NCBI GenBank assembly: GCA_902772085.1
Contig: CACXZL010000338.1
Coordinates: 1 to 5,011, forward strand
Direction: 5' to 3'
From: an uncultured Coriobacteriaceae bacterium
Lineage (GTDB): Bacteria > Actinomycetota > Coriobacteriia > Coriobacteriales > Atopobiaceae
DNA length: 5,011 bases
The notes under the pieces are model-generated. The model saw nothing but the letters and a program-made list of their open reading frames with translations. It was not told the origin of the DNA and ran no database searches. The first letter of the stretch is position 1. The number at the start of each line of letters is the position of its first letter. The position numbers and the translations under genes were made by a program. Shown here one piece after another: positions 1 through 5,011 of the stretch.

Positions 1-2143
1 ACGATGTGGTCACCAGCCTCTTCGCCGCATCGGTGTCTTCCAACATCATCGACTCGGTAATCTCGATCTTGATGAGGGAGGCGGGAACGTGGTATTCCTC
101 GAGCAGGTCGTGCAGATAGCTGCAGTATTCGGTGTCTTTGAGCTGTCCCGTCGAGTAGTTGAGCGAGACGACACGTGGGGTGAGACCCTGATCGAGCCAC
201 TCGCGTTGCTGTGCGACGACGGCTTTCGTCACAGTGCGGCCGAGCTCAACGATCATGCCGCTCTTCTCGGCAATCGGTATGAATTCGCCTGGTCCGCAAA
301 TGCCTGAGGAGAGACGTGCCAGAGCCTCGAAACCGTAAGTCGTGTATGTGGCGGCTTCAACCTGCGGCTGATAGACGACCAGCACTCCATCGTTGTCGAG
401 CGCATGGCGTAGCTGGGCGGTAATTTCGTTGTTACGTGTGAAAGCTTCGCGCATCCATTTCTCATAGAAGCAAATGGCGTTCTTCCCGCTTTGGGCCTTT
501 GCCATGCGGACGGCAAGATTGGCTTGTCTGACGCGCTTCTTGTTATCCTCCGGGGTAATGTCTCCCACCACGCCCATTGATGCGGTAATGGAGAGGGACG
601 AATCATGCCACATTATGGGCGTGTCAAAGACCTGCGAGATTAGCTTTAGCTCGATTGAGTCAGGCGACAGGGCGTGGTCAAAGAGCAGAAGATACTCATC
701 CCCACCGATGCGTGCGAGCATTGTGCAAGGAACGTCGCTCAGGCGCTGGGCGATCTCGCGAATGTGCGGTTGGGCAGCTTGGTAAGGTGGTCGTGGGTAA
801 GCTCGAAATCGAGAATGTCCCTCGTGCGGATGAGCTTTTGAGTATCCAACAACGAGAGGCGGTAGCCGATGAAGGCAAAGGCGAAGAATGCCAGCAGCGA
901 ACCAGTCGCGAGCACGAGGGGAAGGGTGATGGGGCTGATGAGCTGCCTTTCTGCATCTAAGGGGCTGTTCAAAATGACGGCGTCAGGAGGAAGAAGCGTC
1001 TTCGAAATGCCAAATTGCTGCAACATGCGTGCGTCGGCGGTAATGCCTAGCGAACTGTCGGTATCGAGGGGAATCTCTGAGGGGCTTGTGCCCGAGAGGA
1101 TGAGCGACGCCGTTGTGGCAGCCTGCCGTCCCGCCTCGTAGAAGTCGGGGCAGGTTATGACGCACATGCCATCGCCATCTTGCCATCGCCATCTCCACCT
1201 ACACTGCCCCTAAAGAGTGGGACAGGGCAGCGGTCGGAGAAGTATCGGGCTGCCTCGGGAATGCTGAGCGTATTGCCTTTGACGTCTACAAAGGTGTCGA
1301 GATGAACGACAACGGCGTTTTCATCGAGCTCGCGAAGCCTCTCGCGCATATCGTGGAAACTCATGGATCCGGCGTCAAGTACCTCAAACCTAACGCCGGG
1401 GTAGTTGTCCTCAATGGGGTGGAACTGTGCCAAGTCGCCGATTCCTGTAGTCGTGCGATCGGCGAGAACCACGATATGATTGGTGTTGGGCCTTAGCGTG
1501 AAGACAAGGTTCATCATTTCTGGGTAGCAGCTCACCTCAATGACACCTGTCGCCCAGCCTTCGTCAACCACCTCACGTGCATACCCATGGTCATTGATGC
1601 CAAAGAAGACAACTGGCGCGTCGGCAAAGAGGTCGTGATGGTGTTGGTCCACCACTCTGAGCGCGTCGTCGTCGGCCACGATGATGACGTCGTAGGGACC
1701 GCGTACCGCAAGTTTCTGGGCAAGGGTTTGGATGATGGCGTCTGACGTCTCCGTCCCGAGCGGGTAGATTTTTGTATGCAAATACTCTACGTCGGTGGTG
1801 ACGTTGAGCTGGTCGAGGGTGTCGAGCACGCCATTGCGCTCGTCGGGAATAGTCACATGATTGTCGTCGTAGGACATGAGGAGGAGGACCTTATGGTGCT
1901 CGCCCTGTTCGCTGAATTCGATAGGTGCTGAGGGCTGTCTGCTGCTTTGAGCATAACCCCGTATAGCGACTACGAATTGATATACGCTAGCGATTCGAGA
2001 ATAAACCCGCACACCAGGAGGACAACGCGCAGAATACGTATATGCGGCCGCGAGGCAACGGGCGAATAAGTTCGCCAGTGGGCATGGTGCGTGTCCGATG
2101 TGGCATGCTTTGTGTGCCGGTCACTGTGGCTTTTGGATGCCAT
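1..2143 (-). pseudogene. Broken membrane sensor: ABC-type substrate-binding domain + GGDEF + EAL (c-di-GMP turnover), partial
   Basis: The gene must be read in three frames. From ATG 2143, preceded by AGGAG at 2152-2148, it runs through a His-rich leader into a membrane segment (RILRVVLLVCGFILESLA) and stops at 1970. The -1/+1 neighbour frame continues from about 1975 (QFVVAIRGYAQ) with a periplasmic substrate-binding-like domain (KVLLLMSYDDNH, VIIVADDDALRVV, VVFFGINDHGYA) to about 1167. A 14-bp duplication then shifts it to CPDFYEAGRQAA, a second membrane helix (about 960-860) and the GGDEF start (LTHDHLTKLPNRT). A deletion near 763 shifts it again to IREIAQRLSD, IGGDEYLLLF (706-692) and EAL. 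EAL retains YQPQVE, GFEALARL (Glu codon 328-326), SLNYSTGQL and KIEITES, and leaves the window at position 1. Intact relatives sense a ligand outside the cell and make or degrade cyclic di-GMP. Here the GGDEF part lacks its metal-binding Asp region and has GGDEY, so cyclase activity is excluded. EAL itself looks intact as far as seen but has no evident way to be translated. Function lost is an inference. Confidence 0.85.
1167..1194. repeat. Perfect 14-bp tandem duplication causing a frameshift
   Basis: TGCCATCGCCATCT occurs twice back to back (1167-1180 and 1181-1194). It lies inside the sensor pseudogene on the minus strand. Removing one copy joins ...GSVGGDGDG directly to MCVITCPDFYEAG in one frame, so this duplication alone accounts for the frame change there. 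The unit itself contains GCCATC twice, which would favour slippage. Confidence 0.93.
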
Positions 2144-2147
2144 GGCA

Positions 2148-2152
2148 CTCCT
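2148..2152 (-). promoter_or_regulatory. Ribosome binding site that fixes the sensor gene start
   Basis: AGGAG lies 4 nt before ATG 2143 on the minus strand. This start opens the frame that contains the first membrane segment. A downstream GTG at 2012 in the next frame gives a longer open stretch but has no membrane segment or ribosome site, so it reflects the frameshift and is not a true start. Confidence 0.6.
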
Positions 2153-2188
2153 AGAGGGGAAGTCGCGTTCGAGGGCGGGATTACATTA

Positions 2189-2197
2189 ATTTTAGCA
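2189..2197 (-). promoter_or_regulatory. Extended -10 promoter of the sensor pseudogene
   Basis: On the minus strand the sequence reads TGC TAAAAT, an extended -10 box (TGn plus five of six -10 bases) in a short AT-rich island within GC-rich DNA. Transcription would start near 2182, giving a leader of about 40 nt to the ATG at 2143. I see no good -35, which extended -10 promoters often lack. The box was found by eye. Confidence 0.45.
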
Positions 2198-2320
2198 TAT
2201 AGAAGCGCCGAGCATCCCATATTCCGTTTCCGACCTCTTGACCCCAGCATCATGCCGTTAAGCTGAGTGCGTGTGCGTGGGCTGACCTCGGCAAAGAGTC
2301 GGCGTTACGATTTCTTGCCG

Positions 2321-2503
2321 TCATACGATGCGGTAGGTTGTCCATCTGCCCTTGCCTTCCATGACTACCAGCCCCTCTTCACCCAATGCAGCCAGATACC
2401 TTCTTACGGTACGCTCGCTGACACCGGTGTGCGGCGTGATCGCGGAGATGGGCATGCTCTCGCCTTTGGAGAGCACGTTGATGATTGCGGAATCTATCGT
2501 GTG
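2321..2503 (-). pseudogene. C-terminal winged-helix DNA-binding fragment of an unidentified regulator
   Basis: This open stretch of 60 codons follows an in-frame stop (2506-2504) and ends at TGA 2323-2321. It reads DSAIINVLSKGE, then PISAITPHTGVSERTVRRYL, AALGEEGLVVMEGKG and RWTTYRIV. The pattern is a helix-turn-helix with recognition helix SERTVRRYLAAL and a wing EGKGRWTTY, as at the C-terminus of AlbA_2/RecG-like or Fic-type regulators. There is no ATG or ribosome site before the domain, so it is a remnant. Just upstream, in a neighbouring frame (about 2595-2504), RIEEAFALLAMDVRRIV and GGSDERGDEIWVTHD may be an earlier part of the same gene split by a small indel. I cannot assign that part to a family. 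Confidence 0.55.
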
Positions 2504-2611
2504 TCACCCATATTTCATCTCCGCGTTCGTCTGACCCGCCCACGATGCGGCGCACATCCATCGCTAGGAGCGCAAACGCCTCTTCAATACGAAGTCTGCT
2601 TGATCCATTGC

Positions 2612-2803
2612 CTACGCATCGGGCACCCTCGCGAGCATCCCCAGGCCTCCCTTAAGCACGAAGCGTGGCTCCGGCTCGCTGAAGACGCGGCACAGCAGGC
2701 GGTGGAAGTAGAACCCGGCTATCGCCCTGTTCGTGTCCTGCGGCGAGGCCTTTGCCGCGTTCCTAACCGCCATCTCGAGCGCCGCTGCCGTCTTGTACCT
2801 CAT
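2612..2803 (-). pseudogene. abiEii: Truncated AbiEii-family toxin (nucleotidyltransferase), N-terminal 63 residues
   Basis: The start codon overlaps the antitoxin stop as ATGA (2803-2800), and a GGAGG-type site lies about 6 nt upstream, so the two genes were translationally coupled. The product begins MRYKTAAALEMAVRNAAKAS, then has a helix FYFHRLLCRVFSE and FVLKGGLGMLARVPDA before TAG at 2614-2612. The VLKGG...L.R pattern is motif I of the AbiEii nucleotidyltransferase fold. In the family it is followed by a T/R-x-D-x-D metal-binding stretch, which is absent here. Intact AbiEii proteins are roughly 250-300 residues, so about three quarters is missing. Family members are toxins; the characterised relatives modify tRNA. 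Without the catalytic aspartates this piece should be inactive. The sequence past the stop does not resume the toxin in any frame that I can recognise. Confidence 0.75.
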
Positions 2804-3471
2804 AAGAATCCTCCAGACCCATTGTTAGTGACGCCTGCTTCCGTAAGGAGGGTGTCGAGCGTCCCTGCGGGTGCGCCCCACCTGCCTTTGCTCTCGCGGA
2901 AGAGCTTGGAGAGTCGCGAGATATCGAAGTCCTTGGGCTGGGCGAGGTTGCGCGCGGCATCTGCGAGCGCGTCGGCGACGAGCGAGGGGTCCTCGCCGTC
3001 GAGCACGAGGTCGAGTATGGTGCGCTCCGACCTCGTGACGGGGATGCCGAGCGCGAAAGAGACGTCACGCTCGTCGACCCTGCGGACTGCCGCCGACACC
3101 TCTGGGAGCGTAGAGCGGATGGCGCGTGGAGCGTACATGCGGCAGGGATAGGGATGGAGGTCGCCGAACCCGAGGGCGCAGGCGGCTGTGGCGCCGCCCA
3201 CAACGACGCCGTCCCAGCTGGCTAGGCGCTCGTGGGCGAAGGCCGCCGGCTGGGTGAGCTTCCAGAGCGCGGTCGCGAGGTCGAGCTCGCCCGCTGGCGC
3301 GCTTGCCATCCTGTACGCGCCACGCACGACGCGCTCGAGGGTGCCCGCACGCGTCGCATGCGAGAGGGCGTCGCGCGGCACGCCAAGCCTCGCCGCCTGC
3401 GCAGCGGTGAACACGCCGCCTTCCGACCGAGCGAGCTCCGCTATCGTTGTTATGTGCATCGTTTTTGACAT
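2800..3471 (-). CDS. abiEi: AbiEi-family antitoxin / autoregulator of a type IV toxin-antitoxin system
   Basis: This is a complete protein of 223 residues. The N-terminal winged helix-turn-helix (about residues 5-55) reads TIAELARSEGGVFTAAQAAR, LGVPRDALSHATRAGTLERV and VRGAYRM, typical of the AbiEi N-terminal DNA-binding domain. The rest is the usual AbiEi C-terminal domain (ALWKLTQPAAFAHERLAS, VVVGGATAACALGFGDLHP, PVTRSERTILDLVLDGEDPS), which in the family neutralises the toxin and aids cooperative DNA binding. I chose ATG 3471 (MSKTMHITTIAEL). ATG 3495 lies inside the operator/promoter, and ATG 3459 has no ribosome site. No ribosome site precedes 3471 either, and it falls where the predicted transcript begins, so the message may be leaderless. 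The gene overlaps the truncated toxin by 4 nt. No frameshift or missing motif is seen. Since its toxin is broken, it is probably an orphan antitoxin that could still protect against related toxins (inference). Confidence 0.9.
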   Translation of the reverse strand: MSKTMHITTIAELARSEGGVFTAAQAARLGVPRDALSHATRAGTLERVVRGAYRMASAPAGELDLATALWKLTQPAAFAHERLASWDGVVVGGATAACALGFGDLHPYPCRMYAPRAIRSTLPEVSAAVRRVDERDVSFALGIPVTRSERTILDLVLDGEDPSLVADALADAARNLAQPKDFDISRLSKLFRESKGRWGAPAGTLDTLLTEAGVTNNGSGGFL

Positions 3472-3477
3472 AGCAAT

Positions 3478-3506
3478 ATTGTATGAAATTATCATACAAA
3501 GTCAAC
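3478..3506 (-). promoter_or_regulatory. Promoter of the abiE operon
   Basis: On the minus strand TTGACT (3506-3501) is followed after 16-17 bp by TACAAT (3483-3478). These match five of six consensus bases at -35 and five of six at -10. The inverted-repeat operator fills the spacer and runs into the -10 box, so a bound repressor would block polymerase. The start of transcription would fall around 3471-3469, on or next to the chosen ATG. Confidence 0.6.
3479..3499. promoter_or_regulatory. Inverted-repeat operator for AbiEi autoregulation
   Basis: TTGTATGA (3479-3486) and its exact reverse complement TCATACAA (3492-3499) are separated by 5 bp (AATTA). It lies just upstream of the antitoxin start and overlaps its promoter. 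AbiEi antitoxins are known to repress their own operon by binding inverted repeats at the promoter, so this is the likely target. The match of this site to this protein is inferred from position. Confidence 0.7.
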
Positions 3507-3825
3507 ATTACGAATTGCTTCTGGTATGAGATGTTCGACTCCGTGCGAAGTGAACCCCGAGCTGTCAGCGCTTACTTCGCTACCCCTTTAACACGTCGCA
3601 GTTTACGAGGCACGCATAACAGTAGGCCTTTTGTCATTCTACTCATATGAATGGCACCCTTGTGAGCGTGTCTCGAGATGTATCCAATATATTTAAGAGT
3701 TTATTGGCAGAAAATGGCAGACATAGAGTTGTGGAGGGTGCCTATGAGTGCTTTTCGAGCTTGTGTAAGGTCTGAAAGTGCTGGTCAGTGCCCGTGGGTG
3801 ATCGCAAAACGAGCGCCGCAGATGC
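3500..3825. other. Gene-free AT-richer stretch with one imperfect inverted repeat
   Basis: I find no credible gene here on either strand. The base composition is noticeably more AT-rich than the antitoxin next to it. An imperfect inverted repeat, GCGAAGTGA (3545-3553) and TTACTTCGC (3572-3580), has nine pairs including one G-T and an 18-nt loop. It lacks a following T run on the plus strand, so its role (weak terminator or protein site) is unknown. The stretch would be the end of the mobile element if the tRNA fragment beginning at 3826 is an att site. Confidence 0.4.
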
Positions 3826-3870
3826 CTGGGGGTCAAGGGGTCGCTGGTGCGAATCCAGTCCACCCGACCA
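3826..3870 (+). tRNA. Partial tRNA-Pro(GGG), anticodon loop to CCA end; candidate att site
   Basis: The 3' part of a tRNA is seen in correct geometry. The anticodon loop is CTGGGGG (3826-3832, anticodon GGG at 3828-3830). The 3' anticodon stem is TCAAG (3833-3837) and the variable loop GGGTC (3838-3842). The T stem GCTGG/CCAGT flanks a 7-nt loop TGCGAAT (3843-3859). The acceptor 3' strand CCACCCG (3860-3866), A73 and CCA follow. G72 with A73, U33 and a G after the GGG anticodon all fit tRNA-Pro. The 5' half is missing: upstream bases GATGC cannot form the anticodon stem (CTTGA would be needed), and no CGGGTGG acceptor strand lies at the right distance. The T loop has TGC in place of the universal TTC. 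It is therefore not a working tRNA but a 3' fragment of the kind left at the end of an element integrated into a tRNA gene. The identity Pro(GGG) is my reading of the fold, not a search result. Confidence 0.7.
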
Positions 3871-3880
3871 GAAATGTTTG

Positions 3881-3914
3881 AGCAGGTCAGAGGGTATGTT
3901 CTCTGGCCTGCTTT
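3881..3914 (+). terminator. Rho-independent terminator after the tRNA-Pro fragment
   Basis: GCAGGTCAGAG (3882-3892) pairs with CTCTGGCCTGC (3901-3911) over 11 bp with one G-U pair and an 8-nt loop. An outer A-T pair (3881/3912) extends it, and TTTGTT follows. It starts 11 nt after the CCA end, the usual place for a tRNA terminator. This suggests that the tRNA's own downstream sequence is retained on this side. Confidence 0.75.
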
Positions 3915-3922
3915 GTTATGTC

Positions 3923-3964
3923 GCTAACATGGCTAACATGACGCGGCTAACAAGATGGCTAACA
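3923..3964 (+). repeat. Four direct repeats of GCTAACA beside the att-like site
   Basis: GCTAACA occurs at 3923-3929, 3932-3938, 3946-3952 and 3958-3964, with start-to-start distances of 9, 14 and 12 bp. Three copies share the longer form GGCTAACA. A weaker form, GTTAACA, is at 4037-4043. Short direct repeats within about 100 bp of an att core are typical of arm-type binding sites of tyrosine integrases or of excisionase sites. This role is inferred from position. No integrase gene lies in the window. Confidence 0.65.
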
Positions 3965-4157
3965 AATTGCATGGTGTTTGCTATGCATATTCCTTTCCTC
4001 CGTATGCACGACATAAAAGATTATTAGTAGCATACTGTTAACAATGCGCGTTGCCAGTCACGTAATTGCGCACGTCTACACTCTATTTGTGTCATCCCCA
4101 TTGCTACAATTGTTTGTGGTTGTTCGCAGCTGTATGAATGCTCGCCAGGGGGCCAAC
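3965..4157. other. Intergenic AT-rich sequence, weak promoter-like bases only
   Basis: No gene is seen. Ahead of the small reading frame at 4158, TTGTTT (4110-4115) and TATGAA (4133-4138) are 17 bp apart and could be a weak plus-strand promoter. The match is poor and no other signal supports it. Confidence 0.25.
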
Positions 4158-4217
4158 ATGGACTTCGACTCTGTATACACCGTCATTGAGTACATCGATA
4201 CGCACGCAAACACATAA
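4158..4217 (+). pseudogene. N-terminal fragment resembling an AraC-family regulator (19 codons)
   Basis: ATG 4158 is preceded by a strong AGGGGG ribosome site (4148-4153) and encodes MDFDSVYTVIEYIDTHANT before TAA at 4215-4217. The pattern VIEYIDTHAN resembles the first helix of AraC-type DNA-binding domains (V/I-x-x-Y-I-x-x-H/N). In that family two helix-turn-helix motifs would follow. Here the frame ends and the sequence changes into the tail of the opposing mnmA gene. It is therefore probably the start of a regulator cut off by the rearrangement near 4217-4250. A genuine 19-residue peptide is possible but nothing supports it. The family guess rests on a few residues. Confidence 0.4.
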
Positions 4218-5011
4218 AGCACGGATCGAGGGTGCTTGACCGGCGTACCGTCGGCTCAAGCGTCGCTGGCAGATAGCCTGGGGTATGCCGGATCTTGAAG
4301 GTCACCTCACGGGGTGACAGCTCTTCCGTCAGCCAATGCATATCGTGAATGGCAAAATCCTGCTTGTAGGCTGTCTCGGGATCATAGCCATGAGAGACGT
4401 AAAGGACGTTATTCGCCACATCCTTCTTCACCACAAACCAAGGACCGCCGCCAAAGCCCATGCCTTTGCGCTGGCCGATGGTGTGGAACCATAGTCCCTT
4501 GTGCTGTCCTATCTTCTTGCCAGTCTCCAGTTCTATCACGTCGCCAGGCTGTTCTCCCAAGTAACGGCGGATATAATCATTATAGTTGATTTTCCCCAAG
4601 AAACAGATGCCCTGCGAGTCCTTACGCTTGGCATTCACCAGATGTTCGCGCTCCGCTATCTGGCGCACCTCGTCCTTCACATAGTGACCGATGGGAAAGA
4701 GTGCCTTCTTCAACTGCCAGTCGTAGATCTGGGCGAGGAAGTCGGTCTGGTCCTTGACGGGGTCAGGACTGGTCACGAGCCACTTCCTGCCTGCTTCGTC
4801 AGTCTCTGTCTGGGCATAGTGTCCTGTAGCGATGAGATCATAGTCATGCCCGCGTTTCTCATCGAAAGCTCCGAACTTGATCAGACGGTTACACATCACG
4901 TCGGGGTTGGGCGTAAAGCCTGCACGCACCTTGTCCATCGTATAGCGCGTCACCTGATCCCAGTATTCGCGATGACAGTCGATGACCTCCAAGCGGCAGC
5001 CATACTTATGC
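4183..5011 (-). CDS. mnmA: tRNA-specific 2-thiouridylase MnmA, N-terminus outside the window, C-terminus truncated and replaced
   Basis: MnmA uses ATP and sulfur relayed by a sulfurtransferase to make 2-thiouridine at wobble position 34 of Lys, Glu and Gln tRNAs. The frame is open to the window edge (HKYGCRLEVIDCHREYWD), so the PP-loop SGGVDSS lies outside. Visible motifs include NPDVMCN with the first catalytic Cys (codon 4893-4891), DLIATGHYA, DPVKDQTDFLAQI and DSQGICFLG with the second catalytic Cys (codon 4605-4603). HTIGQRKGMG and PWFVVKKD of the central domain follow. The C-terminal beta-barrel begins (EVTFKIRHTPGYLPATLEP) but breaks off near 4250. The last 22 or so residues are unrelated read-through ending at TGA 4185-4183, inside the opposing AraC-like fragment. 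I estimate 35-45 family residues are lost. Wording such as DYDLIATGHYAQTE and KWLVTSPDPVKDQTDF recalls Bacteroidota (Prevotella/Bacteroides) MnmA more than usual actinobacterial MnmA, suggesting transfer. Activity is uncertain, since the barrel helps hold the tRNA. Confidence 0.85.
   Translation of the reverse strand, partial: HKYGCRLEVIDCHREYWDQVTRYTMDKVRAGFTPNPDVMCNRLIKFGAFDEKRGHDYDLIATGHYAQTETDEAGRKWLVTSPDPVKDQTDFLAQIYDWQLKKALFPIGHYVKDEVRQIAEREHLVNAKRKDSQGICFLGKINYNDYIRRYLGEQPGDVIELETGKKIGQHKGLWFHTIGQRKGMGFGGGPWFVVKKDVANNVLYVSHGYDPETAYKQDFAIHDMHWLTEELSPREVTFKIRHTPGYLPATLEPTVRRSSTLDPCFMCLRAYRCTQ

Noticed and set aside
253..606. Minus-strand 117-codon frame
   Set aside because: It is the wrong frame of the GGDEF/EAL region; the neighbouring frame carries GGDEY, EAL and EITES.
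2267..3151. Plus-strand open frame of 294 codons
   Set aside because: It runs antisense to the clear AbiEi/AbiEii genes in GC-rich DNA, has no domain pattern and is rich in Ser/Arg, as expected for a shadow frame.
3572..3646. Minus-strand 24-codon frame (begins MSRMTKGLLLC)
   Set aside because: Only a weak ribosome-like stretch about 10 nt upstream, no family resemblance, and length within chance expectation.
3781..3870. A complete tRNA or a tmRNA end in this place
   Set aside because: No matching 5' acceptor strand or D arm is found at tRNA spacing, and the bases opposite the anticodon stem do not pair. The 3' part fits tRNA-Pro, not tmRNA.
3678..3881. Plus-strand 67-codon frame ending GGQGVAGANPVHPTRNV
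   Set aside because: Its end is simply the translation of the tRNA-Pro fragment, a common false protein. No domain or ribosome site supports it.
4217..4237. Small hairpin AAGCAC...GTGCTT between the AraC-like fragment and mnmA
   Set aside because: A six-pair stem without a T run, lying inside the mnmA read-through tail; too weak for a terminator.
1..5011. CRISPR array or a new multi-gene defence system
   Set aside because: No regularly spaced repeats of 20-40 bp and no intact effector genes. The only defence-type locus is the degraded AbiE pair.

Overview
The window reads as high-GC actinobacterial DNA, most likely from the class Coriobacteriia (Olsenella/Atopobiaceae-like). This is an inference from the style of the sensor GGDEF/EAL protein, the AbiEi antitoxin and the tRNA-Pro remnant. 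It is a degraded accessory region: nearly every gene is cut, frameshifted or fused to unrelated sequence. The only gene that looks complete is the AbiEi-family antitoxin.

Layout. (1) Positions 1-2143, minus strand: the remains of one large sensor protein, with a signal anchor, a periplasmic ABC-type substrate-binding domain, a second membrane helix, GGDEF and EAL. It is broken by three lesions: an N-terminal frameshift near 1975-2000, an exact 14-bp tandem duplication at 1167-1194, and an out-of-frame deletion near 763 that removes the middle of GGDEF. A promoter and ribosome binding site still precede the true start. (2) Positions 2321-3499, minus strand: an AbiE type IV toxin-antitoxin locus. 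The antitoxin abiEi is whole and has an inverted-repeat operator over its promoter. The toxin abiEii starts with the usual ATGA overlap but stops after 63 codons, inside its nucleotidyltransferase motif. It is followed by the C-terminal winged-helix piece of another regulator. (3) Positions 3500-4157: an AT-richer, gene-free stretch. It holds the 3' part of a tRNA-Pro(GGG) from anticodon loop to CCA, joined on its 5' side to unrelated DNA, then a terminator hairpin and four GCTAACA repeats. This is the signature of an integration (att) boundary of a mobile element. (4) Positions 4158-5011: a 19-codon reading frame resembling the start of an AraC-type regulator, running head-on into a mnmA gene of Bacteroidota-like sequence that has lost its C-terminus.

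How it fits together: I infer an integration hotspot at a tRNA-Pro gene, where an element carrying AbiE and other cargo inserted and then decayed. I do not see a complete new system. The main points of interest are the att remnant with its repeats, the retained antitoxin with a lost toxin, and the readable mutational history of the sensor pseudogene.
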